Notes: a model not told the origin generated them from the letters alone. DNA of 43,982 nucleotides from a bacterium (GCA_024223715.1 JAAEOA010000365.1:1-43982); one strand, 5' to 3'. Counted from the stretch's first letter, positions 1 to 8,562 are shown. A program made the numbers and translations.

Positions 1-932
1 AGATTTTTTGAGTTTTTGGGAATGAAACCAGCACCCACTTCGTTGGCATTGGCTTTCAGTGAAACATCACTTGATTGCAGAACAGCAGGAGTATTGGGGT
101 CAACATATTTCACCCGACGAATAAACTCGACGCCAGCATCGCCCCGATTAACACCTTTCCAGGGGAATCGGCCATCACTGATAACACCGAGCAGGGAGTT
201 TTTGTACTGACCGTACAAATCCCAAGCTTCTTCAAAAGTATTTGCCAGAAGGATTTTCGGCCGGGCCCGCAACCGCAAAAGGCGATGGCTGAGGTTTATG
301 CCATCATCCATTAATGACTGCGTCTGCTCCAGAATTTCCACATACAGCAAAGGTAAATAAAGAGAATAAAAGCGGACAGAGTCTTCAATAAGCAGAATGC
401 AGCGTACATCTCCATAACGAGTATCGTGTTGAAGATTCATGCTGTCTTCGCAGAATTTTATGATGGCCAGCAACAGATGAGCGTCGCCAGACCAGAGGAA
501 ATATCGATCAATAAAATCGCAGCCTTCGGTGGCCTGAATGTGAGCCAACTCTCGAGGATTAAAGGCCAAATTGTAAATCGGAAGTTCAGGTAATTCCTCT
601 TTAATTTTTGCAGCCAGTTCAGTGGCTACCATATCGCCAAGGCGGGTCATGGTGATGACCATGTCGAAGTCTTTTGCCTTCAGCAAATCCAGAGCTTCGG
701 TTCCGGTTGAAGCCCGGGTCACACGAGGTGGAAAGCTGAGATTGAGTTCGCGATAATCGCTCAGCAGCATCTCGGCCAAACGACCGCCTTCTTCAAGAGT
801 GAAGGCATCGTACATGGAGGCTACCAGCAAAACGTCCTGTACCTTATGCGGCATAAGATGACGGAAGCCACTGAAGTGGCCTTCACCGCCGATGGGTTTC
901 AGCGGTTCTGGAGATTGTGGAATATTATTCAT
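1..932 (-). CDS. PEP/pyruvate-binding (PEP synthase-like) protein, N-terminal part with two receiver-like domains; truncated by window edge
   Basis: The reading frame is open from the ATG at 932 to the left edge (310 codons), so the C-terminus is missing. I recognise the N-terminus as that of long FCB-type proteins annotated as phosphoenolpyruvate synthase or PEP/pyruvate-binding protein; the ATP-grasp and PEP-utilising domains would lie outside the window. Residues about 33-130 form a degenerate receiver-like fold: there is no acidic pair after VLLV, and the phosphoacceptor position in DFDMVITM is not Asp. Residues about 176-300 look like a more intact receiver, with an acidic pair in LLIED (about 181-184) and Asp253 in GVISDGRF. 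The start has no strong ribosome binding site, but an in-frame stop lies four codons upstream. The PAP2 gene ends 51 bases upstream on the same strand. The kinase or synthase function is inferred from the family, because no catalytic residue is visible here. Confidence 0.7.
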   Translation of the reverse strand, partial: MNNIPQSPEPLKPIGGEGHFSGFRHLMPHKVQDVLLVASMYDAFTLEEGGRLAEMLLSDYRELNLSFPPRVTRASTGTEALDLLKAKDFDMVITMTRLGDMVATELAAKIKEELPELPIYNLAFNPRELAHIQATEGCDFIDRYFLWSGDAHLLLAIIKFCEDSMNLQHDTRYGDVRCILLIEDSVRFYSLYLPLLYVEILEQTQSLMDDGINLSHRLLRLRARPKILLANTFEEAWDLYGQYKNSLLGVISDGRFPWKGVNRGDAGVEFIRRVKYVDPNTPAVLQSSDVSLKANANEVGAGFIPKNSKN

Positions 933-983
933 GAAACCAGATTAAAGGATCTCGAGGTTTTCAGCCAGCTAAAATGGGACCAT

Positions 984-1805
984 TTAGAAATTAAGCGTAA
1001 AGCCAAACATCATTTCCTGCTTGTCACTTCCGGAAGCCGGATGGTCTTCATCTATTTCATGCATCTGAGGAACCAGCCAACCAGCAAAAGCGCCCAGGGC
1101 TGCTCCGGCCAGAATATCGGTTGGATAATGGTATCCCGCTGCATATCGCAAATAGCCAGTCACTGAAGCTGTGGTCAAACAACCGGCCCAAACCCACTTG
1201 GTTGAGTCAGAGTCAGGATTCATTTGTCCATAAACCGTGGCCATAAAAACCATGGAAGCAAAAGCCGTGGAAGTATGTCCCGAGGGAAAGCTGCGACGGG
1301 CGGTGCGTGACATGCGCAGGCTGTCGGGAATTTGGGGGTTGGTATTGTAAACAAAAGGGCGTGTGCGGCGGAAGAGGTTTTTGAACAGATACGTAGCGCC
1401 ACCATTGAGCAGCAAAGTTTCTGCATGCATTAGAGTCACAGTTAGAGGTTCTTTGGATCCGTTTTCAGTCAAGGAAAGTGATAAAGGGGCAATCATTGCT
1501 GAATACATGAAAATATCACTCAGATGTGCTGCACCGGGTGACCAGTTCCTGGTGGTTGGTCTATCAAATTTATTGATTTGAACAGGGTCCAAAGTAGCAA
1601 TTTCTTCGGGAATTAAGGGACGGTTGTTTGGTGAGTCCAGGTCAGCCCAATAACCCAGGGCAAACAAGATGGCACTCGAGCCAATGGTTGTCATTTCCGT
1701 TCCAGCAGACGTTTCATAGGGTGATTCCGCCTGAACGGTGCCTGCGGTCAAAATCCCCATTATCAGTAAACAGAGGAGGAAATACTTCAAAACAACCACT
1801 TTCAA
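984..1805 (-). CDS. PAP2-superfamily membrane phosphatase (type 2 phosphatidic acid phosphatase)
   Basis: Members of this family dephosphorylate lipid phosphates such as phosphatidate or undecaprenyl diphosphate at the membrane. All three PAP2 motifs are present in order: KNLFRRTRP (motif 1), PSGHTSTAFA (motif 2, with the conserved SGH) and RYAAGYHYPTD (motif 3, R-x5-H-x3-D). An N-terminal hydrophobic stretch ends in VQA and reads as a signal peptide or anchor. The frame stays open up to an ATG at 1877, but that start would place the coding region across the terminator hairpin at 1826-1856. I therefore prefer the TTG at 1805, which follows GGGGGAG at about 9 bases and gives 273 residues beginning just before the hydrophobic segment. 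The physiological substrate cannot be told from sequence. Confidence 0.85.
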   Translation of the reverse strand: MKVVVLKYFLLCLLIMGILTAGTVQAESPYETSAGTEMTTIGSSAILFALGYWADLDSPNNRPLIPEEIATLDPVQINKFDRPTTRNWSPGAAHLSDIFMYSAMIAPLSLSLTENGSKEPLTVTLMHAETLLLNGGATYLFKNLFRRTRPFVYNTNPQIPDSLRMSRTARRSFPSGHTSTAFASMVFMATVYGQMNPDSDSTKWVWAGCLTTASVTGYLRYAAGYHYPTDILAGAALGAFAGWLVPQMHEIDEDHPASGSDKQEMMFGFTLNF

Positions 1806-1825
1806 AACCGCCAACTCCCCCAAAG

Positions 1826-1856
1826 AAAAACCCCGCCCACCAAAAGATGAGCGGGG
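1826..1856 (-). terminator. Rho-independent terminator of the saccharopine operon
   Basis: Read on the minus strand, CCCCGC pairs with GCGGGG across a 14-base loop and is followed directly by five T. It begins 26 bases after the aldehyde dehydrogenase stop, so it closes the lysine operon and separates it from the PAP2 gene. Confidence 0.8.
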
Positions 1857-1881
1857 TCGATTATATTCCAACAACACTCAC

Positions 1882-3435
1882 CTAGGCTTTGAACTCAACA
1901 CCCTGAGCCAAGTGAACTTCTCCACCCCAGTTGATGGTATTGGTTTGCCGACGCATGTAAAGTTTCCAGCTGTCGGATCCGCTTTCGCGGCCGCCACCGG
2001 TATCTTTTTCGCCACCAAACGCTCCACCAATTTCCGCGCCGCTGGTTCCAATATTGATGTTCGCAATACCGCAATCGCTGCCCAGGAAACTGAGGAATGC
2101 TTCACCTTCGTTTACACTGTCAGTATAAATGGCACTGCTCAGGCCCTGAGGTACACCGTTGTGCAACCTGAAAGCCTGGGGCAGTTTTTTGTACTTCATA
2201 ACATAAACGATGGGAGCAAAAGTTTCGCTCTGGACGATGGCTGCTTTGTTGTCGATCTCAATGATGGTTGGCTGGACAAAAGTAGCGGCCCCAAAAGGTT
2301 TGAGAACTTTTCCACCATAGAGAACTTTGCCGCCCTGTTCTTTGGCGGATTTGATGGCGTTCTCATAGTCGGCCACGGAACCTTCATCAATGAGTGGGCC
2401 CATCAGAGTCTTTGAATCCAAAGGATCACCAATGGCAACTTTACGATAGTTCGACTTCAATTTTTTGATGAAGTCATCGTATACGGTTTCCTGAATGATC
2501 AAACGGCGAGTGGAAGTGCAACGTTGTCCGGCAGTACCCACGGCACCGAAGAAAGCACTGGCCAGCGCGCCTTTAAGGTCGGCTTTTTCACTGACAATGA
2601 CAGCGTTGTTACCACCGAGTTCAAGAATGGTCCGGCCCAGGCGTTCGCCTACAACCCCACCAATGCGTTTACCCATTTTGGTTGATCCGGTGAAGCTGAC
2701 CATGGGAATGGTTTTGTCGTTGATGAGTTTTTCACCCACAACGGAACCACGACCCACAGCAACGCAACTGATTCCTTCAGACAGGCCATTGGCCTTGAAG
2801 ACTTCATTGACAATGTTCTGGCAGGCGATGGCACACAAAGGAGTTTTGCTGGATGGTTTCCAGATTGCACTGTCGCCACAAATCCAGGCCAGTGCTGTAT
2901 TCCAGGCCCAAACGGCAACAGGGAAATTGAAGGCACTGATAACGCCCACAACACCCAAGGGGTGCCATTGTTCCATCATGCGGTGCTTGGGACGCTCACT
3001 TTGCAGAGTCGGTCCGCTCAGGTTGCGGCTCATGCCCACAGCAAAGTCGCAGATGTCGATCATTTCCTGCACTTCACCCAGACCTTCGGTGTAAATTTTA
3101 CCCATTTCCAGGCTGACCAAAGCTCCGAGCATCTCTTTTTTCTCACGCAGGGCTTGGCCAACCTGACGCACAATCTCCCCACGCAAAGGCGCGGGCATGC
3201 TGCGGAATTCCAGGAAGGCTTTACGAGCTTGCTTCATGACTTTTTCGTAGTCTTTTACGCTGGCCTGTTCAACTTTGGCCAACAGTTCACCGGTAGTCGG
3301 GCTGTAGCTTTTGAGATAGTCTTTGCTATCGGCAAACCACTCGCCGCCACAATTGGCACCCTTCATTTTTGATTTCAGACCCAAGGACCGAAAGATCATG
3401 TTCTTGGTTATTTTTTTGGTTTTCTTAGCTGCCAT
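1882..3435 (-). CDS. ALDH7-family aldehyde dehydrogenase, probable L-2-aminoadipate-6-semialdehyde dehydrogenase
   Basis: It oxidises an aldehyde to an acid with NAD(P)+. Its place after the two saccharopine enzymes points to 2-aminoadipate-6-semialdehyde as substrate (EC 1.2.1.31), the last step that releases aminoadipate from lysine. The protein has 517 residues. The ALDH landmarks are the FNFP motif with oxyanion Asn170, the FTGST loop at 248-252, general base Glu272 in LELGGNN and catalytic Cys306 in GTAGQRCTS. The C-terminal GTSGAEIGGAFGGEK segment is characteristic of antiquitin (ALDH7), which supports the substrate assignment. The ATG at 3435 follows GGAGG at about 9 bases and lies 33 bases after the saccharopine dehydrogenase stop. 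A terminator follows the gene. A related semialdehyde cannot be excluded as substrate. Confidence 0.92.
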   Translation of the reverse strand: MAAKKTKKITKNMIFRSLGLKSKMKGANCGGEWFADSKDYLKSYSPTTGELLAKVEQASVKDYEKVMKQARKAFLEFRSMPAPLRGEIVRQVGQALREKKEMLGALVSLEMGKIYTEGLGEVQEMIDICDFAVGMSRNLSGPTLQSERPKHRMMEQWHPLGVVGVISAFNFPVAVWAWNTALAWICGDSAIWKPSSKTPLCAIACQNIVNEVFKANGLSEGISCVAVGRGSVVGEKLINDKTIPMVSFTGSTKMGKRIGGVVGERLGRTILELGGNNAVIVSEKADLKGALASAFFGAVGTAGQRCTSTRRLIIQETVYDDFIKKLKSNYRKVAIGDPLDSKTLMGPLIDEGSVADYENAIKSAKEQGGKVLYGGKVLKPFGAATFVQPTIIEIDNKAAIVQSETFAPIVYVMKYKKLPQAFRLHNGVPQGLSSAIYTDSVNEGEAFLSFLGSDCGIANINIGTSGAEIGGAFGGEKDTGGGRESGSDSWKLYMRRQTNTINWGGEVHLAQGVEFKA

Positions 3436-3468
3436 TTTTTTTGGCCTCCATCAGGTTATGGTTGAGTC

Positions 3469-4794
3469 CTAGTAGGACATCCGTTCTTCCTTGCAAACAA
3501 TATTCATTTCAGCCAGTTCATCGAGAACCGGATTGTAGATTTCCGGGTGTACCGGACGCAATACTCCCCGGAGGGGAATTTTATCGTCCAGAATCAACTT
3601 TGCCGCAATGGCTGCCGGCAATGAAACAGTTCGGCTCATGGAGCTGTCTCCATAACGCACACCATAGTCCACCAGAGTGGATGTCAGGCGTTCGTAATGA
3701 TCGTCATCTTCAAACCAGGCTTTAAATTCATGGAAAAGAACAACCATGTCTCTTTCACCGGATTTGTAACTCAGTTTTTCAAGCATAATATCGCCCAGCA
3801 AATCAAGAGGCGAAATCTCGTCCTTGCCAATAGGACGACGGCTGAACATTCCCAACCAGTGCAAATTCCAGGGAGGCAGACAATCGGCCGGAATGCCCAT
3901 GCGTTCGGCAGCCACAACTCTCAAATCCTGGTCGGGTTCTGCTTCCAGCAAGATTCTCATGTAGTCAGAATAGGTCATGTCTTTGCAGTCTCGGGCCTCC
4001 ATATCCAGCAACCCGATTTTCCCAAAGTGATACATGGAATTACACCACCCGATATAACGCAAAGTACCGCGGAATACGGAGCGAGTTTCCCCACCAAGGT
4101 TGTAAATGTCTTTGTATTTAAGGGAGTCACGGTTGGGGTAGGCTTCGTAATCGCCTGTATTGGGGACATTTAGCAGGCGCATGTCACGGAAAAGATTTTC
4201 CGGGGCCACATCAACCACATGGTTGTCACGCCAGTAACGAGCACCGTTGCGGCTGGCCAGCAGCACACCTCGCGGAGCCCAGGAAAACTTATAGCCAAAA
4301 GGATTGTCCACGGCTTCAGGAGCGGGCAAGCCACCACAATAGGAACGGAAGTGCCGGATTTTTCCTCCACGAGCGTGCACATCATCAATAATGCGCATGG
4401 CCGACATGTGGTCAACTCCCGGGTCCAGACCAATTTCGTTCAGGAAGATCAGGTCTTTATCTTTAGCTTCCTGATCCAGCGCCTTCATTTCATCGGAGAC
4501 ATAAGATGCAGTGATCAGGTTTTTTCCAGCATCCAGACAGTGACGAGCCACCTGCGGGTGGAACGTAAAAGGCACCAGGCTAATAACCAGATCGTGTTCA
4601 GTTACAAGCTGGTTAAGATCCGTTTCATTGGAAAGGTCAAGAGTTTTGGCCACACCGTTAGGGTCGCCACCGACCAGCTTGACCGCGTCTTCGATTACAA
4701 GACTGGTAACCGTCAGTTGAAAATCTCGATTGAGCAGATAACGAATGAGGGGACCGGCGACCATGCCAGCTCCCAGTACCAGGACTTTTTTCAT
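3469..4794 (-). CDS. Saccharopine dehydrogenase (glutamate-forming), SDH half of the lysine pathway
   Basis: This enzyme splits saccharopine into glutamate and 2-aminoadipate-6-semialdehyde (EC 1.5.1.9). The 441-residue protein opens with a Rossmann nucleotide-binding loop, VLVLGAGMVAGP. It then shows the saccharopine dehydrogenase core, including the segment NEIGLDPGVDHMSA and a long C-terminal substrate domain. It resembles the SDH half of the animal and plant LKR-SDH fusion, but here it is a free-standing protein. The ATG at 4794 follows AAGGGG at about 6 bases. The 80-base gap to the reductase gene upstream contains a small GC-rich inverted repeat (TGGCA and TGCCA arms), perhaps only an mRNA hairpin. 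In fungi related enzymes act in lysine synthesis, but the linked ALDH7 argues for catabolism here. Confidence 0.9.
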   Translation of the reverse strand: MKKVLVLGAGMVAGPLIRYLLNRDFQLTVTSLVIEDAVKLVGGDPNGVAKTLDLSNETDLNQLVTEHDLVISLVPFTFHPQVARHCLDAGKNLITASYVSDEMKALDQEAKDKDLIFLNEIGLDPGVDHMSAMRIIDDVHARGGKIRHFRSYCGGLPAPEAVDNPFGYKFSWAPRGVLLASRNGARYWRDNHVVDVAPENLFRDMRLLNVPNTGDYEAYPNRDSLKYKDIYNLGGETRSVFRGTLRYIGWCNSMYHFGKIGLLDMEARDCKDMTYSDYMRILLEAEPDQDLRVVAAERMGIPADCLPPWNLHWLGMFSRRPIGKDEISPLDLLGDIMLEKLSYKSGERDMVVLFHEFKAWFEDDDHYERLTSTLVDYGVRYGDSSMSRTVSLPAAIAAKLILDDKIPLRGVLRPVHPEIYNPVLDELAEMNIVCKEERMSY

Positions 4795-4874
4795 TCCATC
4801 CCCTTGCCGGGTTCAGGTTTGCCGCGCTTCATTGGCACCGCGGCGGTTGTTGCCATTGATCATCAGGCTGGATT

Positions 4875-6188
4875 TCAGTCCAGAAATTCCTGAAGATATC
4901 GATATCCGGGAGCCAGTTCGCCCCGGTGAGTCACCACTGCTTTTTTCAAATATGAGGGTAAATTCAAACTGCCAAAATCAGTCATGAAATCGGCTTGGGC
5001 CAGAGCTGGCACCATGTCCCGCAATACACTACTAAAGTGTTCGGAAGATTCTTTTGGAAGCTCACAAGGCAGATTGTCTACGGCCATTATCACAGGTCCG
5101 TCCCCAGCAACACCATCGGCAATGCTGCGGGTTGCCGGATCGTAGACGTAACAGGGAGTATCGGGTTGCGGGGCTTTCAGGGTCATTTCAATGCTACCAC
5201 CAATGTCGCAACTGATGTCACCAATAACTTGCAAGCGAGGATTTTTTCCATTGCCGTAGTTGGCCTTGGCCCATTTGTGAGTTACCAGACGAGGATAACG
5301 ATCTTCCCAGTAAATAGTATTCATCAGCATATCGAGGTGGGGAAGATAATTTTCAAACACACCCTTGTAGTTTTCCGGACGCTGGTAATAATCCTGTAAG
5401 ACAAACTGGGCGTCGGAAGATTTGGTTTTCACCATGTCTTCTTCACGGAATATCACCTGAACCAGTGGTCCAAATTCATCGACGGTTCCACTGGCCGCTG
5501 CTTCAAGTTCGTCGACTTTAATATTTTTCACAGGCAGGCATTCAAGAATTTCCTGACAGCCTCGGGAGACATTTCCATAGCCGGCCAGACCAATAATCAT
5601 GGGTTTGTCAAAATCGCCCAGGCCTTCTTCTTCAATTTGAGTTCCAATTTCCCGCAGGTGGGCTTTTGCTTCTTCAAGACTGGAATATTCATAAGCATGT
5701 TTCAAGCTCAACAGAGGCGTTTTTTTACCCTTTAGTTTCAACCGTTCTGCCATACCGACCAGCGATTCAATCATGCCGGCAAAACCAGCATGGATGCTAA
5801 AGAAAATCAGACGACGGTTTTGTTCATCAGCAATCTTTTCGTAGTCGATAAGGGTGGCACCTTCGTCCAGCAAATGCTGGAGCATGGGCATGTTATAATC
5901 CTGCCCTTTGACAGTGTGGGAAAAGTAAACAAAAACCCTTTTTCCGGTGAGCATTTTCATGGGTATTTCTTTCACCGCAAAAACAATATCGGCTCCGGAA
6001 ATATCTTCGTCCACGGTCAAACCTGCATTGATGTAGTCATCATCGGTGAACACCCTGATAGGCGATGGCTGGATGACAAAATCAATGTCGTGATTTTTTC
6101 TGATGTCAGACAAGTCAGCCGGGACCAGTGGTACCCTGCGCTCCCACTTGTTCTTATCTTCCCGACGAATACCGATGACAGCGCCCAT
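4875..6188 (-). CDS. Lysine-2-oxoglutarate reductase (saccharopine-forming), LKR half of the lysine pathway
   Basis: This enzyme condenses lysine with 2-oxoglutarate to give saccharopine (EC 1.5.1.8). The 437-residue protein begins with the AlaDH/PNT-type N-terminal fold, visible as IGIRREDKNKWERRVPLVP, which closely resembles the start of eukaryotic LKR. A nucleotide-binding segment, IIGLAGYGNVSRGCQEIL, follows in the middle. It is the first gene of a three-gene operon and its products feed the next two enzymes. The ATG at 6188 has GGAG five bases upstream. A weak promoter candidate lies at 6265-6293. I see no lysine riboswitch in the 265-base upstream region, so control by a protein factor is more likely. 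A lysine-forming saccharopine dehydrogenase working in reverse is the main alternative. Confidence 0.87.
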   Translation of the reverse strand: MGAVIGIRREDKNKWERRVPLVPADLSDIRKNHDIDFVIQPSPIRVFTDDDYINAGLTVDEDISGADIVFAVKEIPMKMLTGKRVFVYFSHTVKGQDYNMPMLQHLLDEGATLIDYEKIADEQNRRLIFFSIHAGFAGMIESLVGMAERLKLKGKKTPLLSLKHAYEYSSLEEAKAHLREIGTQIEEEGLGDFDKPMIIGLAGYGNVSRGCQEILECLPVKNIKVDELEAAASGTVDEFGPLVQVIFREEDMVKTKSSDAQFVLQDYYQRPENYKGVFENYLPHLDMLMNTIYWEDRYPRLVTHKWAKANYGNGKNPRLQVIGDISCDIGGSIEMTLKAPQPDTPCYVYDPATRSIADGVAGDGPVIMAVDNLPCELPKESSEHFSSVLRDMVPALAQADFMTDFGSLNLPSYLKKAVVTHRGELAPGYRYLQEFLD

Positions 6189-6264
6189 AATGTCTCCAAA
6201 TCTGTGCCGTTATTTATTTTGGACCCAAAAATTGGCCGGCGCTCAAGAGTTCCGGCTAGAGCCT

Positions 6265-6293
6265 AAGCTAGACCCCTCGAGCAAGGGAGTCAA
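6265..6293 (-). promoter_or_regulatory. Possible sigma-70-type promoter of the saccharopine operon
   Basis: On the minus strand TTGACT (-35) is separated by 17 bases from TAGCTT, a poor -10 element. The distance to the reductase start is about 75 bases. The rest of 6189-6453, between the divergent genes, shows no other convincing element. Confidence 0.25.
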
Positions 6294-6453
6294 GCACCCT
6301 GATTCGCATAATTCAGATCGACCAAAAACTGCAATCTTTGGCGTGACAGACCTGAAACAGCGCAGTACAATGATTTCAGAGTTCAAGGCCACTTTCTGTT
6401 TTGATTATTGCTTTGAATTCCCCTTAGACATGAAAAATAACGAAGGAGAGAAT

Positions 6454-6951
6454 ATGCCTGCCGATTCCAACAACCCAAACCAGGGCAATCATTTCGCTTT
6501 ACCCGTAAAACAATCTCTACAGTTCCTGAGCCGTACTTGCAGTGTTTTTACAGAAGATGATTCGGAATATGCCCCCTCAGGTGGCCAATTCACTGTAGCC
6601 CAGCACGTGGCTCATGTTGCCCAGACCATCGACTGGTTTATGGAAGGTGGGTTTCGGCCTGAAGGTTTTGATCTCGATTTCGCCCAGCACCAAACAGCCA
6701 TTCGCCAGTGTAACTCACTGTCAGAGGCAATGTTATGGCTAGCGAAAAGTGTAGATTCTGCCGCAGCCATTTTGGACTCAAAAAGCCCGGAAGACATGTT
6801 GCAGCCCATCGCCGAAGGTCCTGTCATGGGCGGAGAACCCAGGGCCGCCGTTATTGCTGCCATAGCTGAGCATACAGCCCATCACCGGGGATCTTTGGCT
6901 GTTTATGCCCGATTGTTGGGTTACGCCCCGCCTATGCCTTACATGGACTGA
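6454..6951 (+). CDS. DinB-superfamily protein (four-helix putative metal-binding enzyme)
   Basis: The 165-residue protein has the spacing of conserved histidines expected for the DinB/YfiT fold: one group in QHVAHVAQT near residue 50 and another in AEHTAHHRGSL near residue 140, which together would form a metal site. DinB-like proteins include thiol-dependent transferases and many members of unknown function, so no substrate can be given. The frame is open further upstream, but the ATG at 6454 has a clear AAGGAGAG ribosome binding site, and the upstream extension does not look like protein. The gene stands alone, divergent from the lysine operon, and is followed by a terminator. Confidence 0.82.
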   Translation: MPADSNNPNQGNHFALPVKQSLQFLSRTCSVFTEDDSEYAPSGGQFTVAQHVAHVAQTIDWFMEGGFRPEGFDLDFAQHQTAIRQCNSLSEAMLWLAKSVDSAAAILDSKSPEDMLQPIAEGPVMGGEPRAAVIAAIAEHTAHHRGSLAVYARLLGYAPPMPYMD

Positions 6952-6991
6952 TCAGATATTATCCTGAATAATTTCAGGAGTTTTATTGTAG

Positions 6992-7020
6992 CCGGGCCCT
7001 CCATGGGCCTGGTTTTTTTT
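6992..7020 (+). terminator. Rho-independent terminator after the DinB-like gene
   Basis: CCGGGCCC and GGGCCTGG form an 8-bp stem with one G-U pair around a 5-base loop, followed by eight T. The T-run touches the stop of the convergent PepSY gene. Confidence 0.85.
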
Positions 7021-7573
7021 AATTTCTCTGCAGCAGGGCATAAACAATTGGTAAAATAATTCCCACAACCATGAGCACTCCACCCCTTCCCAACAAGCCC
7101 CGGCGGCCCTTTATCAGAAAAACCCCGGAAATGGCCAGGACAATCATTATGCCTGCAAAAACATCGGCAACAACCGTCCAGAAGGATTTGCCTGCATTCA
7201 GATGCATAAAATTCAAATCAAACAGAAAAGGCCGTTTTTTGAATCCACTCTTCAGAACCTGACCCGTTTCCAAATTAATATCGTATTGCCCCCGATCCAC
7301 AAAAACCTGGAATTCTGTTTTGCTGGCTCGCCAGGTGTTTTCCACCGGAACATTGATCTGCAAACTGCTGATCACCATTTCGCGAATGTCTTCGGTCCGA
7401 CCCGTGCCCGGAGCTTCAATAAACCAGGAATCTTCGGTCGGTGAATAATTTGGATCCCAATGATGGGAATGATTTAATACGATGCCACTGATGGCATAAA
7501 CGAGGGTCAACCCTACGGCAAAAAAGCCCAATTCACGATGCAACCATCGGCAAATTTTGCGAAATTTTTCCAT
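7019..7573 (-). CDS. PepSY-associated transmembrane protein
   Basis: The 184-residue protein starts with a basic stretch and a membrane helix containing LHRELGFFAVGLTLVYAISG (about residues 12-31). A periplasmic PepSY-like region of about 100 residues follows. Two more membrane helices lie around residues 127-148 and 160-180, with an intervening HLNAGKSFW motif. Conserved histidines near the membrane (HRELG, NHSHHW, MHLNAG) are typical of the PepSY_TM group, some of which reduce or process ferric siderophores. The ATG at 7573 shares one base with the esterase stop (TGATG), so the two are translationally coupled. A TTG one codon upstream is less likely. The role in iron handling is inferred. 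Confidence 0.8.
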   Translation of the reverse strand: MEKFRKICRWLHRELGFFAVGLTLVYAISGIVLNHSHHWDPNYSPTEDSWFIEAPGTGRTEDIREMVISSLQINVPVENTWRASKTEFQVFVDRGQYDINLETGQVLKSGFKKRPFLFDLNFMHLNAGKSFWTVVADVFAGIMIVLAISGVFLIKGRRGLLGRGGVLMVVGIILPIVYALLQRN

Positions 7574-8562
7574 CAATTGTTTCCGTTCCCGGCAGGGGCC
7601 CCGCCAAGGGCAAACAGGAGCCCTTCGGTCAACCCGTTCCGCCAGTTAATCCAGTTGTGCCCAGCGTTTTTTCTAATCAGCCGGGCGCTCATTCCCTGTT
7701 TTTTTAAAGCAGCCAACAAGTTAAGATTGCTTTCCAGCAACCACTCCAGATTGCCACATTGCAAATGCCAGGACAAAGGCCTGGGCTGATCAATCATTAC
7801 CTGGTGGGTAAAAGATTCATTGCCCGCAAACGGATTGCTCAAGATCATGTCTTCAGAGAAAAGAAAAGCCCCGGACTGACTGACCACTTTTTGGAAAACC
7901 CCAGGTTTGGACCAGGCCACCCGAGCGCTGAGCAATCCGCCTAGGCTGGCTCCCCAGGCAATGCGAACTCCATTGTTGGGAACCCGACTTTCGGCAAACG
8001 GCAACAGCTCATCCAGCAGGAATTGTTCATATTCCAGGTTGAATGCATATTCTTCAGTCCGGTTATTTGGGGGCACAAATATCAAGTGAGCGGGACTCAC
8101 TTTTTTCTGACCCAGCATTTGATCCAGAGCCTGACAAACTTTGCCCCAGCCAAAATAAGCTTTTCCGTCCTGGAACAAAATATGGGGCAGAGCTTTCTGT
8201 GCCATACCAGCTGGAGAATAAATCAGAACCCTCCGTGTTTGTCCCAGAATTCCGGATTTTAAGTTCAACCGTTGAACCGAGCCCTGAGGCGAGCGGGTAG
8301 GTATTTGCGAAAGAGGGTCCGGGCGATACTCAGGGCCTGAAAGATTGCTGGCAAACTCCCACCAGGGGTTCAAAATTGGACGGTCATTATTTGGGTCTGG
8401 TCTTTTGTTACCTTCTGCATCCATGTAGGCGTATTCAAAATACACATCATCGGGCAACTCAAAGGGTTGCATTTTGTCAACCGGCAGTGGGTTTTTGTTC
8501 CAATCAGTCCGGTCACTTAGAAAATGAATAGCCCACGAGGGGGGTGTTAAATTGACCAGCAT
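7573..8562 (-). CDS. Putative esterase, enterochelin-esterase (Fes)-like alpha/beta hydrolase
   Basis: The 329-residue protein has an N-terminal beta domain (to about residue 100; VYFEYAYMDAEGNKRPDPNN) like the carbohydrate-binding-type N-domain of Fes-like esterases. A hydrolase domain follows. The nucleophile elbow is WGASLGGLLS (GxSxG, Ser near 206), and the catalytic His is in AGHNWINWRNGL near the C-terminus. There is no signal peptide, so it probably acts in the cytoplasm. The start at 8562 lacks a good ribosome binding site and lies two bases after the upstream stop, which suggests coupled translation. Fes-type enzymes release iron from siderophore esters, but many homologues act on other esters, so the substrate is open. 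Confidence 0.82.
   Translation of the reverse strand: MLVNLTPPSWAIHFLSDRTDWNKNPLPVDKMQPFELPDDVYFEYAYMDAEGNKRPDPNNDRPILNPWWEFASNLSGPEYRPDPLSQIPTRSPQGSVQRLNLKSGILGQTRRVLIYSPAGMAQKALPHILFQDGKAYFGWGKVCQALDQMLGQKKVSPAHLIFVPPNNRTEEYAFNLEYEQFLLDELLPFAESRVPNNGVRIAWGASLGGLLSARVAWSKPGVFQKVVSQSGAFLFSEDMILSNPFAGNESFTHQVMIDQPRPLSWHLQCGNLEWLLESNLNLLAALKKQGMSARLIRKNAGHNWINWRNGLTEGLLFALGGAPAGNGNN

Noticed and set aside
1806..1877. Longer PAP2 protein starting at 1877
   Set aside because: It would read through the terminator hairpin at 1826-1856 and place a polar stretch ahead of the signal peptide.
1738..2415. Long plus-strand frames opposite the aldehyde dehydrogenase and other minus-strand genes
   Set aside because: These are shadows of real genes: they lack ribosome binding sites and known domains, and the opposite strand encodes complete conserved enzymes.
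6103..6453. N-terminal extension of the DinB-like protein
   Set aside because: The extension overlaps the lysine reductase gene on the other strand and the intergenic region; the ATG at 6454 has a clear ribosome binding site and matches the fold's start.
6189..6453. Lysine riboswitch upstream of the saccharopine operon
   Set aside because: I found no L-box-like conserved core or long multi-helix structure; only short inverted repeats are present.
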